In this document: in pieces, positions 35,005-44,461 of the stretch
Position numbering within the stretch: the stretch's first letter is position 1
Layout of the letters: each line of letters starts with the position of its first letter
Assembly: GCA_965208945.1 (NCBI GenBank)
Contig: OZ242366.1
Location: 3,410,001 to 3,474,000 of the forward strand
From: JAPPLB01 sp965208945
GTDB taxonomy: Bacteria; Acidobacteriota; Terriglobia; Bryobacterales; UBA6623
DNA: 64,000 nucleotides
Direction of reading: 5' to 3'
Position numbers and translations under genes: made by a program
Notes under the pieces: generated by a model
What the model was told of the DNA's origin: nothing
Seen by the model: only the letters and a program-made list of their open reading frames with translations
Database searches by the model: none

Positions 35005-36312
35005 ATGATGCGACCCGGGTTGTTCCACCGCCGCGCCCCCCTCGTCCTGATCCCATTCGTCACGCTCGCCCTTTCCGCACAGGTTGCGTTGCTGAATGAC
35101 TCCGATCCGAAACGACGCGCCGAGGCTGCGAGAAAGACAGGCAAGGAAGGGACGTCGCAGGACATCCCCGCCCTTGCCGAGTTGCTCGACGACCCGGTCA
35201 GGGAAGTTCGGGCCGAGGCGGTCGGGGCGATCTTGCGTCTCGACACCCAGGATAGTCTCGAACCCCTGATGTGGGCGACCCGAGACGCCACGCCCGCGAT
35301 CCAGGCGATGGCGGTGGACGGGCTGGTCAACTTCTACTATCCGGGGTACGTGAAGAGCGGCTGGAGCGCCTCTCTAAAGTCGTTCGGATCGGATATCAAG
35401 GGGCGCTTCACGGAGCCGGAGCCGAAGGTCGTCGAAGCCTATGTTCAGAGGCAGGTGTCGGCGGACGTCGTTCGAGCCATCAGCCGGCTGATTACCGGCG
35501 GCACAAGCATCGAGTCGCGAGCGAACGCGGCGCGGGCCCTTGGCGTGCTGCTAGGCAAGCAGGGCATGTCTCAACTCGTCGAGGGCTTGCGGGCCAAGGA
35601 CCAGATCATCATTGTCGAGTGCATTCGTTCGATCCGCAAGATCGGAGACACCGAGGTGGGTCCCGAACTGGTCTTTCTGGTCCGCGACCCCGACGAGGAC
35701 GTGCAGTACGAAACGGCGCGCACGATGGGTCAACTGAAGGTGCAGGAAGCGACGCCGGAGCTGGTCAACCTGCTCAACAGAAGTCCCAGGAAGAGAATCC
35801 GCAGAGAGGCCCTGATCGCCATTGCGAAGATCAGCGACCCGCAACAACGCATGCTGTTTCACACCTATCTGCGGGACAAGGATCGGCAGCTTCGCGCGGC
35901 CGCCGCCGAAGGACTCGGAAGGCTGGGTAATCGCGAGGACCTGCCGATGATACTCGATGCCTTCGCCAGGGAAAAGAGCGAGTCGGCGCGTTTGTCGATG
36001 GCCTTCGCCGCGGTAGACCTGGGCGACATGAGTTTCCTGACGTATCTCTTCGACGGGCTGAACTCGAGTTTTCACCGGCTCGAAGCGAGGCCCTTCCTGA
36101 TCGAGTTGTCACGCGACGCGGAGATCCTGCAGCAGCTCTACAAACCTCTCACCATGGGCTCCAACGATCAGAAGAAACACATCGCCTACATTGTCGCCAT
36201 CAATGGAAACAAGGAGAGCATGCCGTACCTCGAGAAGCTTATCCATGATCCGGATGACAGCGTGGCGCAACAAGCCATGCTCGCGCTCAAGAACCTGCAG
36301 GCGCGGTTCTAA
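35005..36312 (+). CDS. Secreted HEAT-repeat protein
   Basis: 435 aa with ribosome site AGGAGG and a signal peptide (APLVLIPFVTLALSAQ). Tandem alpha-helical HEAT units fill the rest, for example IPALAELLDDPVREVRAEAV, PELVFLVRDPDEDVQYETAR and MPYLEKLIHDPDDSVAQQAM. Such solenoids serve as protein-binding scaffolds; there is no catalytic motif. It follows mqnD at 66 bp and may be co-transcribed. The TAA stop (36310-36312) is the first triplet of repeat A10, and the upstream codons run straight into it. Confidence 0.88.
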   Translation: MMRPGLFHRRAPLVLIPFVTLALSAQVALLNDSDPKRRAEAARKTGKEGTSQDIPALAELLDDPVREVRAEAVGAILRLDTQDSLEPLMWATRDATPAIQAMAVDGLVNFYYPGYVKSGWSASLKSFGSDIKGRFTEPEPKVVEAYVQRQVSADVVRAISRLITGGTSIESRANAARALGVLLGKQGMSQLVEGLRAKDQIIIVECIRSIRKIGDTEVGPELVFLVRDPDEDVQYETARTMGQLKVQEATPELVNLLNRSPRKRIRREALIAIAKISDPQQRMLFHTYLRDKDRQLRAAAAEGLGRLGNREDLPMILDAFAREKSESARLSMAFAAVDLGDMSFLTYLFDGLNSSFHRLEARPFLIELSRDAEILQQLYKPLTMGSNDQKKHIAYIVAINGNKESMPYLEKLIHDPDDSVAQQAMLALKNLQARF

Positions 36313-36474
36313 CCTGCATTTCACGCCACCTTACGGCCAAAGCACGCGAGAACAAGGGCCGTGATTCGTGTGGAAAATTGTAAAGGCCGTGTTGCCGGGG
36401 CCAAGCGGCTCGCGGCTCGTCCTGACAGCCTTCTCACACGCTTCGCGTGGCAACGCGGTGAGAAATGCAGGTCA
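36310..36474. repeat. Family A/B composite, copy A10, stop codons at both ends
   Basis: 165 bp. The left end TAACCTGCATTTCACGCC starts with the TAA of the HEAT gene. The right end GAAATGCAGGTCA finishes with the TGA of the minus-strand 68-aa gene. A single GATTCGTG unit replaces the first half of the core. Two convergent genes thus both end exactly in this element. Confidence 0.93.
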
Positions 36475-36678
36475 GCGCCGCCGCTGCTTTTGCTGACCGA
36501 CGCGAATCTTGCTCTGCGCGGCTCTCGTCTCTTGCAACGCCTTCCAATCGAAGCGGTTGGCGGCGTCTTTCAGATAGGCCTTGACATCGGCGTTCTTGGG
36601 GAGCACGGCGACGAGGGTGGCGTAGTCGGTCCCGTTCGGGTTCTTGATCCGGTATCGTTTTGCGTTCGGGATCGCCAT
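36472..36678 (-). CDS. Small basic protein of unknown function (68 aa)
   Basis: Begins MAIPNAKRYRIKNPNGTDYA at 36678, with GGGAAC upstream. It continues LVAVLPKNADVKAYLKDAAN and ends in a very basic tail (KIRVGQQKQRRR). I recognise no family; the basic tail would suit nucleic-acid binding. The TGA stop is the end of repeat A10. Confidence 0.6.
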   Translation of the reverse strand: MAIPNAKRYRIKNPNGTDYATLVAVLPKNADVKAYLKDAANRFDWKALQETRAAQSKIRVGQQKQRRR

Positions 36679-36858
36679 GAGTTCCCACTGTAACACAGAG
36701 GTTTCGGCAGGGACTTCACCGGAGAGACCGGGCCGTCCTGATGGCCTGCAGGGCTCACCATCTTGTATGGGCAAGGCAGGGCGTAAAACCGAGTGAGGAG
36801 CCTTCGGCTGCCTGCTCCTCACGACGTGGTGGCGGCTCGATCGTACCGACAAGGGCTG

Positions 36859-37015
36859 TCAGCCTGCATTTCTCACCACCCGACGGTCGAAGCACGCGAA
36901 AAAAGGCCGTGATTCGTGTTTCGTGACTCGTGATTCGTGAAAAACCTTAAAAACCGTGTTGCTGCGCGGCCCTCTCACCCACTTCGCCCCGCCTCGTGGT
37001 GAGACATGCAGGCCA
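36859..37015. repeat. Family A/B composite, copy A11
   Basis: 157 bp, ends TCAGCCTGCATTTCTCACC and GGTGAGACATGCAGGCCA, with a TCGTG heptamer array (36908-36943) as core. Between the small gene and the MFS gene; the remaining bases of 36679-36858 show no gene. Confidence 0.93.
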
Positions 37016-37082
37016 GCCTGTCCGTCAGCAGTAGCGACACCTCGTGCCGCGACGGCCGCCGGGTGCCGCCCCATGCGTTACA

Positions 37083-38387
37083 ATGCCTGACGCTGTGCCG
37101 GACGACAAGCAGTCATCGAGCGGCGTGAAGAACCTTCGCTGGTGGATCTGCACGCTGCTTTTCCTGGCGACCCTGATCAACTACCTCGATCGGCAGACGT
37201 TCGCGGTCGCCACGCCGGCGATCGTCGAAGAATTCAGCCTGTCGAACGATGACGTAGCGAACATCAACATCGCTTTCACCTCGGCCTACATGATCGGTCA
37301 GCTCGTGACGGGCCGCTTCATGGACGTCCTGGGCACGCGCGCGGGCTTCCTGATCATCATGCTGTTCTGGTCGGTATCGGGCATGCTTTGCTCGACGGCT
37401 CGCGGGATTGTCAGCCTCAGCGTGTTCCGGTTCCTGCTGGGCTGGGGTGAGGCCGGGAACTGGCCCGCGTCGGTGAAAGCGATTTCGGAGTGGTTCCCGA
37501 CCCGCCAGCGAGGGTTGGGCGTGGCGTACTTCTCCGGGGGCGGATCAGGACTCGGCGCCATGATCGCTCCGGTCGTCATCGCTCAGTTGATCCTCTGGAC
37601 GGACTGGCGTTGGATGTTCGTGATCGTCGGCGCCACCGGGTTTCTGTGGGCGCCGCTCTGGTTGTGGTTCTATCGCTCTCCGGAGAAACACTGGCTCATG
37701 CGGAAGGATGAGCTTGACGAACTCCGTCAAGAGCAGTCGCGGAAGCCGGAAAGCCCTCAGAAACAAGGGGTCCTGGCCGGCTGGCGATCCGTGTTGCGCT
37801 ACCGGCAAGTCTGGGGCGTTGCGTTCGTGCGTTTCTTTTCCGACACGATTCTCTGGTTCTATCTGGCCTGGCTGCCGAAGTATTTCGTGGATGAACGCGG
37901 CTACCAGATGGAAGGCATCCGCGACCACCTGTGGATTGTCTTTCTGCCGGCCATCTTCGCCAGTTTCCTCGGCGGCGGGATCTCGGGGCGGCTGATCGAA
38001 CGCGGCTGGAGCGTGAACCGCGCTCGGAAAACCGTGATGCTCGTCACCGGCCTGATGATGATGTCGAGCATTGGCGTGGGGCTCGTCGAGTCGGACGTGA
38101 CCGCGCTGCTGTTGTCGAGCATCGCGCTGCTTTCGTTCTATGCCTATTCGACCAACACTCTGACTCTCCCGGCGGACCTGGTAAGCCCCCGGCTCGTTGC
38201 GTCGGTGTCGGGATTCTCGGGCATGGGAGCCGGACTGGGCAGCGTGCTGTTCACCAAACTGGTGGGTACTATCGCGGACACCTATTCATTCACGCCGGTG
38301 TTCATCCTCATCGGCATTCTTCCGCTGCTTTCGCTGGCATCCCTGTTCTTCGTGATGGGTCCGATAACGCGAGTCGTGCGCGATTGA
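37083..38387 (+). CDS. MFS transporter, anion:cation symporter (hexuronate/ExuT-like) family
   Basis: 434 aa from the ATG at 37083, with about 12 membrane segments. It has the ACS-family signatures: LINYLDRQTFAVATPAIVEE in helix 1, GRFMDVLGTRAGF in the loop between helices 2 and 3, and FRFLLGWGEAGNWPASVKAI in helix 4 (the GEAGNWP pattern of hexuronate/galactarate carriers). It should import sugar acids with protons. A decayed copy of the C-terminus of a close paralogue lies at 41889-41997, on the far side of the TonB receptor. Confidence 0.9.
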   Translation: MPDAVPDDKQSSSGVKNLRWWICTLLFLATLINYLDRQTFAVATPAIVEEFSLSNDDVANINIAFTSAYMIGQLVTGRFMDVLGTRAGFLIIMLFWSVSGMLCSTARGIVSLSVFRFLLGWGEAGNWPASVKAISEWFPTRQRGLGVAYFSGGGSGLGAMIAPVVIAQLILWTDWRWMFVIVGATGFLWAPLWLWFYRSPEKHWLMRKDELDELRQEQSRKPESPQKQGVLAGWRSVLRYRQVWGVAFVRFFSDTILWFYLAWLPKYFVDERGYQMEGIRDHLWIVFLPAIFASFLGGGISGRLIERGWSVNRARKTVMLVTGLMMMSSIGVGLVESDVTALLLSSIALLSFYAYSTNTLTLPADLVSPRLVASVSGFSGMGAGLGSVLFTKLVGTIADTYSFTPVFILIGILPLLSLASLFFVMGPITRVVRD

Positions 38388-38601
38388 ATGCAAGGCGCCC
38401 GACAAGGAGTTGTTGATCCGCGCAAGCGGCGTTCGTCGAGGACCGGCCGGAGAAGACCGGGCCGACTTTGCGGGGTCAACTTCTATTCTGATGGATGTTC
38501 ACTCGGTCACCCCTACGTGAATCGATGTTCTTGACAGCCTCAGTTTCTCGTTCAGGACCGAGTGAACGACCTCTTGCAGGATCACATTCAGGATCACTCT
38601 G

Positions 38602-41600
38602 ATGGTTCACTTGGGCGCGTGCCTGACCCTGATTTCCATCATGTTGATCCCGCTTCCGGCGCTCGCCCAGAACCGGGCGACCACCGCCGAGGTCATCGGC
38701 TTGATGGAAGACACGACCGGCGGCGTCCTTCCGGGCGCAACCGTGACCACCGTGAACCTCGACGACGGCCTTGTGCGATCCGGCGTCTCCGACGGCGCCG
38801 GCCGCTATCACATCCTGCTCTTGCCGCCCGGCCGCTACGACGTGCGCGCGGAGCTTGCCGGCTTCGACAGGGTCGAGCTGGGCGAGGTGACGCTCACCGT
38901 GGGAGCCAGCAGGACCATCAATTTCAGGCTCGCGCCGGCAGGCGTGACCGAAGAGATCACGGTGACCGCCCAAACGTCCGTAGTCGAAACGACCACCGAT
39001 ACGTCCGACGTGACGCTCGACAGCCAGGCGATATCGAACCTGCCGATCAACGGCCGGCGGTTCCACGATTTCGTCTCCCTGACGCCCACGGCGCAGGTCG
39101 AACCGCAGCGCGGCCAGATATCGCTGGCAGGACAACGCGGCATCAACGGCAACATCAGCATCGACGGGGCCGACTACAATCAGCCGTTCTTCGGCGGCAT
39201 CCGCGGCGGGGAGCGCTCGCAGTTCACGTTCACGATTCCGCAGGAGGCGATCCGCGAGTTCCGGGTGGTCAAGGCGGGCTACTCGCCCGAGTTCGGGCGT
39301 TCGACCGGCGGGCTCGTCAACGCCATCACCAAGTCGGGGGCGAACGGCACGAGCGGGTCGGTCTTCTACCTGTTACGGCCCGAGAAGCTCGCGGCCAAGA
39401 ACGCGTTCCTGCAAGACGCTGCCCCCACCCAGCATCAGTTCGGCGGCTCGCTGGGCGGCGCACTCGTGCGCGACCGCGCATTCTATTTCGCCGCTTACGA
39501 GCAGCAAGAGTTCAAGGCGCCGCGCGAGGTGCGCTTCGTGCGGCTCGACGGCTTCACACCGACGGCGGCCAGCCGCGAAGGATACGACCACTTCCGGCGC
39601 TTCGAGACGCCGTTCGAAGTGACTAACGACTCCCGGGCTTGGCTCGCGCGCGCCGATTTCAATCTGACGAACGCGCATCGCTTCAACATCCGCTACAACG
39701 GCAGCACCAACAAGGCGCTCAACTCTGACGGCGTCGGCGGCATCATCACCCCGACCACCCACCGTTCGCTCGAGACGAACGGCACGGAGGAGGACTCCAC
39801 GCAGACTGCGGTCGGCCAGTTCACGAGCGCGCCGTCGTCCGATCTGGTATTCGAGTTGCGGGGGCAGTATTCGCGCGAGGACCGGCCGCGTTTGGCGAAC
39901 GCTCTCAAGCCGCTCGTCGACCTGTCGCTCGGCGAGTTCGGGACACGCAGCTTCCGCCCGACGACGCAGTACGACTGGCGCGCGCAGGCGGGCGGCAACG
40001 TGACGTGGCTCGCCGGCGGCCACAGCCTCAAGGCGGGCTTCGACTACAACCACGTCTTCATCGACCAGATATTCGGCTTCTTCCAGAACGGCGGATATCT
40101 CGTTTTTGGGTCGGACGTCGAGAGGACGCTGGACATCATCGGCGTCGGCGGCGCCATACCGAACCGCTTCGACTCGCGATCGCTGATCTACCGGCAGCAG
40201 ATCGGCAATCTGAAAGCGTCGTTCGCAACCGACGAGGCCGGCCTGTTCGTGCAGGACGAGTGGCGGGTGACCCCGACCCTGACGATCAACTACGGCCTGC
40301 GCTGGGACGGGCAGTTCAACCCGACCCCGGACGCCGGCAACGACATCCTGCTCGACCAACTGCGCGGCGTCACCTTCCCCATCGGCCGTACCGTGGCCCC
40401 TACGGCCATTCCGAGCAGCGGTGCTCAGTTCGGGCCACGGGCCGGCTTCGCGTGGGATCCGACCGGCGACGCCAAAACCGTGGTGCGCGGGTTCACGGGC
40501 ATCTACTACGCACGAACCCCTCTGCTGCTGCTGGCCGCCCCGGTCAACAACTTCCGCCTGCCGCCCGGTGACGTCACGATGGCCCTGCCGTTCCGTGTTG
40601 CGCCGGAGAATCCGCACGACACCCTATACGAGCAGATGCGGCTTATCGGGATCGACCTCAACGAGCGGACGCTCGACAACCTGCCGACATTGACCCCGGA
40701 CCAGATGTCGGCCATTGCGAGCGCGCTCGGGATCGAGAACAACCCGTTCGCCGGCGCCGGAGTCACCATGATGGACGAGGACTTCCGGAACCCGATGGCG
40801 AGACAGGCCGGTGGCGGGGTGCAGCGCGAGATCCGTGCTGACTGGTCGCTGGGCGCGGACGTGCTCGTCGTCGACACGGTCCGCCTGGAACGCAACCGCG
40901 ACCTCAACGTGCCGCTGCCGACCGTGCGCTCCGACGATCCGGCGCAACGCCCGTTCTTCGGCCTGCGGAGTGGAACGGCGCGTCCGGTCTCGACACTCGA
41001 CAGCATCACCGTGCGCGAGTCGACCGCGTCGGCGCTATACCGCGCGCTGACGATCAGCTCGGAAATCCGACGCTCCTGGGGGCAATTCAACGCCTATTAT
41101 GTGCTATCGAAGAACGAATCGAACGACGATAACGAGCGATCGGCAGGCGGGGTTGCCTATGAGAACGCGTACAACCTGGTTGCGGAGTACGGTCCGAGCG
41201 TGCTTGACCGCCGGCACCAGTTCCACCTGAACAGCGTGATCATGCTGCGCGGCGGGGTCGACATCTCGACCGGGATGCACATCCTGTCGGGCGCCCCGTT
41301 CGACGCGCGCATGGGCACGGATTCGAACGAGGACCGGGGCGGGGCCGACCGCCCTTACAGCGCCCCCGGCGTGCCGTTCACGAGAAACGCATTCCGCGAC
41401 AAGCCGATTGCCAGCACCAACCTGCGGGTCCAAAAGCGGTTCCCGTTCGGCGAGACCCGGCAGGCGCTCGTCACGCTGGAGTTCTTCAACCTCCTCGACC
41501 TCGACAATGTCACTCTAAACCGGGGGTATCCCACCGTCGCCAACTACTGCGCCAGCTCGCGCGATCTGGCGTGCGGGCTGAGCGGAATGCCGACGAACCC

Positions 41601-41700
41601 AAACTTCGCCCAGACCCGCGGCGTGGACGGCGAGTATCTGGCGGGCAACATCCCCGGAGCGCCCTTCCAGATGCAAATCGGCTTCCGCCTGCTGTTCTAG
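38602..41700 (+). CDS. Oar-like TonB-dependent receptor with carboxypeptidase-regulatory domain (paralogue 3)
   Basis: 1032 aa with signal peptide (LTLISIMLIPLPALAQ). The regulatory domain spans about 30-110 (GLMEDTTGGVLPGATVTTVN), the plug about 115-235 (LPINGRRFHDFVSLTPTAQ) and the beta barrel extends to the terminal FRLLF. It is clearly more diverged from paralogues 1 and 2 than those are from each other. Its position 215 bp after a sugar-acid MFS gene suggests joint use: outer-membrane import here, inner-membrane transport by MFS. The TAG stop overlaps the start of repeat A12, while the terminal Phe is the natural end of a barrel. Confidence 0.92.
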   Translation: MVHLGACLTLISIMLIPLPALAQNRATTAEVIGLMEDTTGGVLPGATVTTVNLDDGLVRSGVSDGAGRYHILLLPPGRYDVRAELAGFDRVELGEVTLTVGASRTINFRLAPAGVTEEITVTAQTSVVETTTDTSDVTLDSQAISNLPINGRRFHDFVSLTPTAQVEPQRGQISLAGQRGINGNISIDGADYNQPFFGGIRGGERSQFTFTIPQEAIREFRVVKAGYSPEFGRSTGGLVNAITKSGANGTSGSVFYLLRPEKLAAKNAFLQDAAPTQHQFGGSLGGALVRDRAFYFAAYEQQEFKAPREVRFVRLDGFTPTAASREGYDHFRRFETPFEVTNDSRAWLARADFNLTNAHRFNIRYNGSTNKALNSDGVGGIITPTTHRSLETNGTEEDSTQTAVGQFTSAPSSDLVFELRGQYSREDRPRLANALKPLVDLSLGEFGTRSFRPTTQYDWRAQAGGNVTWLAGGHSLKAGFDYNHVFIDQIFGFFQNGGYLVFGSDVERTLDIIGVGGAIPNRFDSRSLIYRQQIGNLKASFATDEAGLFVQDEWRVTPTLTINYGLRWDGQFNPTPDAGNDILLDQLRGVTFPIGRTVAPTAIPSSGAQFGPRAGFAWDPTGDAKTVVRGFTGIYYARTPLLLLAAPVNNFRLPPGDVTMALPFRVAPENPHDTLYEQMRLIGIDLNERTLDNLPTLTPDQMSAIASALGIENNPFAGAGVTMMDEDFRNPMARQAGGGVQREIRADWSLGADVLVVDTVRLERNRDLNVPLPTVRSDDPAQRPFFGLRSGTARPVSTLDSITVRESTASALYRALTISSEIRRSWGQFNAYYVLSKNESNDDNERSAGGVAYENAYNLVAEYGPSVLDRRHQFHLNSVIMLRGGVDISTGMHILSGAPFDARMGTDSNEDRGGADRPYSAPGVPFTRNAFRDKPIASTNLRVQKRFPFGETRQALVTLEFFNLLDLDNVTLNRGYPTVANYCASSRDLACGLSGMPTNPNFAQTRGVDGEYLAGNIPGAPFQMQIGFRLLF

Positions 41701-41886
41701 TGTGCATGTCTCACCACCCGACGGTCGGAGCACGCGAGAAAAGGCCGTGATTCGTGTTTCGTGACTCGTGATTCGTGAAAAACCTTTAAGGCTATGTTGC
41801 GCGCGCCTTTTTTCTCCGCCGGATCGCGCCTCACCCTGACGGTCCTCTCACACACTTCACCTCGCCGCGTGGTGAGAAATGCAGGC
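41698..41886. repeat. Family A/B composite, copy A12, starts on a stop codon
   Basis: 189 bp. It begins with the TAG of the receptor gene (TAGTGTGCATGTCTCACCAC, slightly diverged) and ends GTGGTGAGAAATGCAGGC. A TCGTG heptamer array (41746-41782) forms part of the core. Confidence 0.92.
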
Positions 41887-41888
41887 GA

Positions 41889-41997
41889 GTCCCTCTACGT
41901 CGATCTGGTGTTCGTACTCACAGGCATTCTGCCGTTGCTTTTACCGCCGTCCCTGCTTTTCGTGATGAAACCGATAGCGCGAGTCGTTCGTGATTGA
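41889..41997 (+). pseudogene. 3' remnant of a second MFS transporter gene
   Basis: The frame reads VFVLTGILPLLLPPSLLFVM then KPIARVVRD and stop. This matches the end of the intact MFS protein (VFILIGILPLLSLASLFFVM, then GPITRVVRD). The similarity continues for about 80 bp past both stop codons (GCTGATCGGCGCA versus GTTGATCCGCGCA and following). Only the last 35 codons remain; the 5' side is replaced by repeat A12. Confidence 0.88.
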
Positions 41998-42162
41998 AGT
42001 AAAGTATCCGAAGCGGAGATGCTGATCGGCGCACGAGGAACTCGTCCTGAAGCGGCCGGCTGCCGGACGCGCGGCGGGCGTTCGCGATCGAACGGTCTGC
42101 CCACGTCACGCTCCGCCGACCGCTCTCGAAGGGTTTTTTCTTCGATCGAACGGTCTTGGCGT

Positions 42163-42948
42163 ATGAAACCGCCCTGTCTTGCGGCGGCTTTCGTCTTGGC
42201 GTGGGGCGTTCTCGCCCTGCCGGCCGCTGAACCCGAGCTGGAGGTGCGAGTCATCTACGACAATACCTCGGTCCGAGAGGACGTCCCTGCCGACTGGGGC
42301 TTCTCTTCCGTCGTGATGTTCCGCGGCCGGCGGGCGCTGTTCGATTCGGGGACGAAACCGGAGCTATTTCTCGCGAACCTCGAACGGATGGGGATCGAGC
42401 CGTCTTCCATCGAGACGGCCATGATTTCTCATCAGCATCCGGATCATCGCAATGGCGTGTATGAGCTATATCCCCTGAACACGCGGATGAAAGTTCATTT
42501 TCTGGAAGCCTTTTACGAGAAGGCGTTCGATGAGGCAGCGGCGATCGGCATGAAGGTGCAACGGGAGGCGCGGCCGTACGAGTTGATCCCGGGGGCGTAT
42601 TCGACCGGAATGATCGTGGGCGATCCGCCCGAGCAATCGCTGGCGATCGAGACGTCCCGAGGGATTGTGCTCATCGTCGGATGCAGCCACCCGGGCATCG
42701 TGACGATCGTCGAGAAAGTGCAGCAGCAGCGCGGCACAGATTCGATTCGACTCCTGTTGGGCGGTTTTCACATGTTTCGGCAGAACGAGCGTCAGATCCA
42801 AACGCAAATCCGGCGTCTGCGTGAACTGCAGGTGAAGCGCGTGATGCCGGCGCATTGCACCGGAGATCTTGCCAAGGCGCTCTTTGCGGAAGCATATGGG
42901 TCGAACTTCGAGCCCCTCGGGGCCGGAAAAGTCCTGCGGCTCGATTGA
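42163..42948 (+). CDS. Secreted MBL-fold metallo-hydrolase
   Basis: 261 aa from the ATG at 42163 with a signal peptide (CLAAAFVLAWGVLALPAA). Metal ligands of the metallo-beta-lactamase fold are in SHQHPDH (His90, His92, Asp94, His95), GCSHPGI (His176) and PAHCTG near the end. The pattern, including the GCSHPGIV and LLLGGFHM blocks, is that of the subgroup annotated as 7,8-dihydropterin-6-yl-methyl-4-(beta-D-ribofuranosyl)aminobenzene 5'-phosphate synthase-like. Being exported, it is unlikely to act on that substrate; treat it as a hydrolase of unknown target. Confidence 0.85.
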   Translation: MKPPCLAAAFVLAWGVLALPAAEPELEVRVIYDNTSVREDVPADWGFSSVVMFRGRRALFDSGTKPELFLANLERMGIEPSSIETAMISHQHPDHRNGVYELYPLNTRMKVHFLEAFYEKAFDEAAAIGMKVQREARPYELIPGAYSTGMIVGDPPEQSLAIETSRGIVLIVGCSHPGIVTIVEKVQQQRGTDSIRLLLGGFHMFRQNERQIQTQIRRLRELQVKRVMPAHCTGDLAKALFAEAYGSNFEPLGAGKVLRLD

Positions 42949-43106
42949 TACATCTGGTACATCCGGGCGAGCGATGACGACGAGGCGGGGAGTGTTCGGC
43001 AAATGACGTGGATGCATTCAGGAGAGTCCCGCCGTCCGACTGCAGGAGCCTGCCGGATGAGTTTGCCCGGAACGTAGCGCAGATAAGGGTCGTCCCAAAG
43101 GCATGT
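42949..43106. other. Intergenic, nothing recognised
   Basis: About 160 bp between the MBL gene and a repeat cluster. No terminator hairpin or gene stands out. Confidence 0.4.
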
Positions 43107-43470
43107 CCAGCCTGCATTTCTCACCACCCGACGGTCTAGCCTGCATTTCTCACCACCCGACGGTCGAAGCACACGATACAACTGCCAGGACTTCGTTGCG
43201 CTTGCTTGCCGTGCTCAACGTACTGTCAAGTACGCCTGCGCGCGCCAAGCGGCGCGCGCCTCGTCCTGACGGCCCTCTCACGCACTTCACCTCGCCGCGT
43301 GGTGAGAAATGCAGGCTAAGCTCACGATACGACCGCCAGGACTTCGTTGCGCTTGCTTGCCGTGCTCAACGTACTATTCAAGTACGCCTGCGCGCGCCAA
43401 GCGGCTCACGCCTCGTCCTGACGGCCCTCTCACGCACTTCGCCTCGCCGCGTGGTGAGACATGCAGGCTA
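43107..43470. repeat. Family A tandem cluster (A13a fragment, A13b full, A13c left-truncated)
   Basis: A13a (43107-43136) is only the first 30 bp of the element. A13b (43137-43318) is full length. A13c (43319-43470) lacks the first 35-40 bp and starts CTCACGATACGACCGCC. The sequence breaks at the same internal region in A13a and A13c, as if A13b had been inserted into, or recombined within, a single older copy. The final CTA is followed by GGAG, which serves as the ribosome site of the PAP2 gene. Confidence 0.93.
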
Positions 43471-43483
43471 GGAGTTCGGTGTG

Positions 43484-44419
43484 ATGCGTTCTACCTGGCT
43501 CGAGAGACGGGATTCCAAACCCCCCGAACCGGCGGTTCGATTCCTGCGAAAGTCCGAATGGATTCTCGTGGGTTATTTCCTGTATGTGGTTGGAGTATCG
43601 CTTTTCATCGATATTCCGCCTCACGTCAGAACGCGCGTGCTGGTCGTCAACGCGGCTGTCATCGCAGCCTATCTGGCCTTGGGGTTCTGCTTCAGCGGCC
43701 GTGCTAGCCGGTTGCTGAATATTTTTCGCGATTGGACCCCGTTTTTTCTTGTGCCGCTGTGCTACCGCGAGATGGGATGGTTCGCTCCCGCCGAACACAC
43801 CTATGAATTGGAGCGCGTGTGGATCGTATGGGACCGATGGCTGCTTCACGATTGGGGCGTACGGGATGCGATCGAAGCGCTGGGGCCGGTGTTGCCCGCC
43901 TATCTGGAAATCTGCTACACGCTCGTATACCTGCTGGCGCCGTTCGTGATGTTGATGCTCTATGCGTATCTTTACCGGCGCGAGGCTTCGGATCGGTTCC
44001 TGTTCATCTATCTCTTGGGGACTCTGCTTTCCTACGCGCTGTTCCCCTACTTTCCCTCGGAGCCGCCGCGAACCGTATTCCCGCTCGATGACATGCCGCG
44101 GATCGATACGGTGTTCCGTCAGATCAACTGGTGGATTCTGAAGGACGCCGGGATTCACACCAGCGTCTTCCCGAGCGCTCACGTATCAGCGAGCTGCTCG
44201 GTTGTCTTCGGCGCGTTCCTGATCATGAAGCGCGGCCGCTGGGCGCCTTATGCGGCTGCGGCGGTGACTCTGGGTATTTTCTGGGCGACGATCTACGGCC
44301 GATACCACTTCGCCGTGGATTCGGTCGCGGGCGTCGGCGTGAGCCTGGTCGCGCTGGGAGTCACCCTGCTGGTGACGCGTCCTAGGGTGGTATCGGACGC
44401 AAGTAAGCCGCCGCACTGA
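43484..44419 (+). CDS. PAP2 superfamily phosphatase, membrane-bound (inositol phosphorylceramide synthase-like group)
   Basis: About 311 aa with six or more membrane helices. It carries acid-phosphatase motifs of the PAP2 type: FPSAHVSAS (PSAH at 230-233) and YGRYHFAVDS (His275, Asp279). The first motif usually begins KX6RP, which is not evident, as in the inositol-phosphorylceramide synthase/AUR1-like group. It probably acts on lipid phosphates at the membrane. GTG at 43481 and ATG at 43484 are both possible starts; TAGGAG upstream is formed partly by the repeat end. Confidence 0.85.
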   Translation: MRSTWLERRDSKPPEPAVRFLRKSEWILVGYFLYVVGVSLFIDIPPHVRTRVLVVNAAVIAAYLALGFCFSGRASRLLNIFRDWTPFFLVPLCYREMGWFAPAEHTYELERVWIVWDRWLLHDWGVRDAIEALGPVLPAYLEICYTLVYLLAPFVMLMLYAYLYRREASDRFLFIYLLGTLLSYALFPYFPSEPPRTVFPLDDMPRIDTVFRQINWWILKDAGIHTSVFPSAHVSASCSVVFGAFLIMKRGRWAPYAAAAVTLGIFWATIYGRYHFAVDSVAGVGVSLVALGVTLLVTRPRVVSDASKPPH

Positions 44420-44461
44420 GCCAGGACTGAGGATTTCAAGCGCGCGCTGCGGGCGGCTGAA

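Noticed and set aside
43484..43580. A tRNA-like stretch (GGCGGTTCGATTCC with an upstream TTCCAAA)
   Set aside because: The T-stem and acceptor stem do not pair, and the region codes for the N-terminus of the PAP2 protein.
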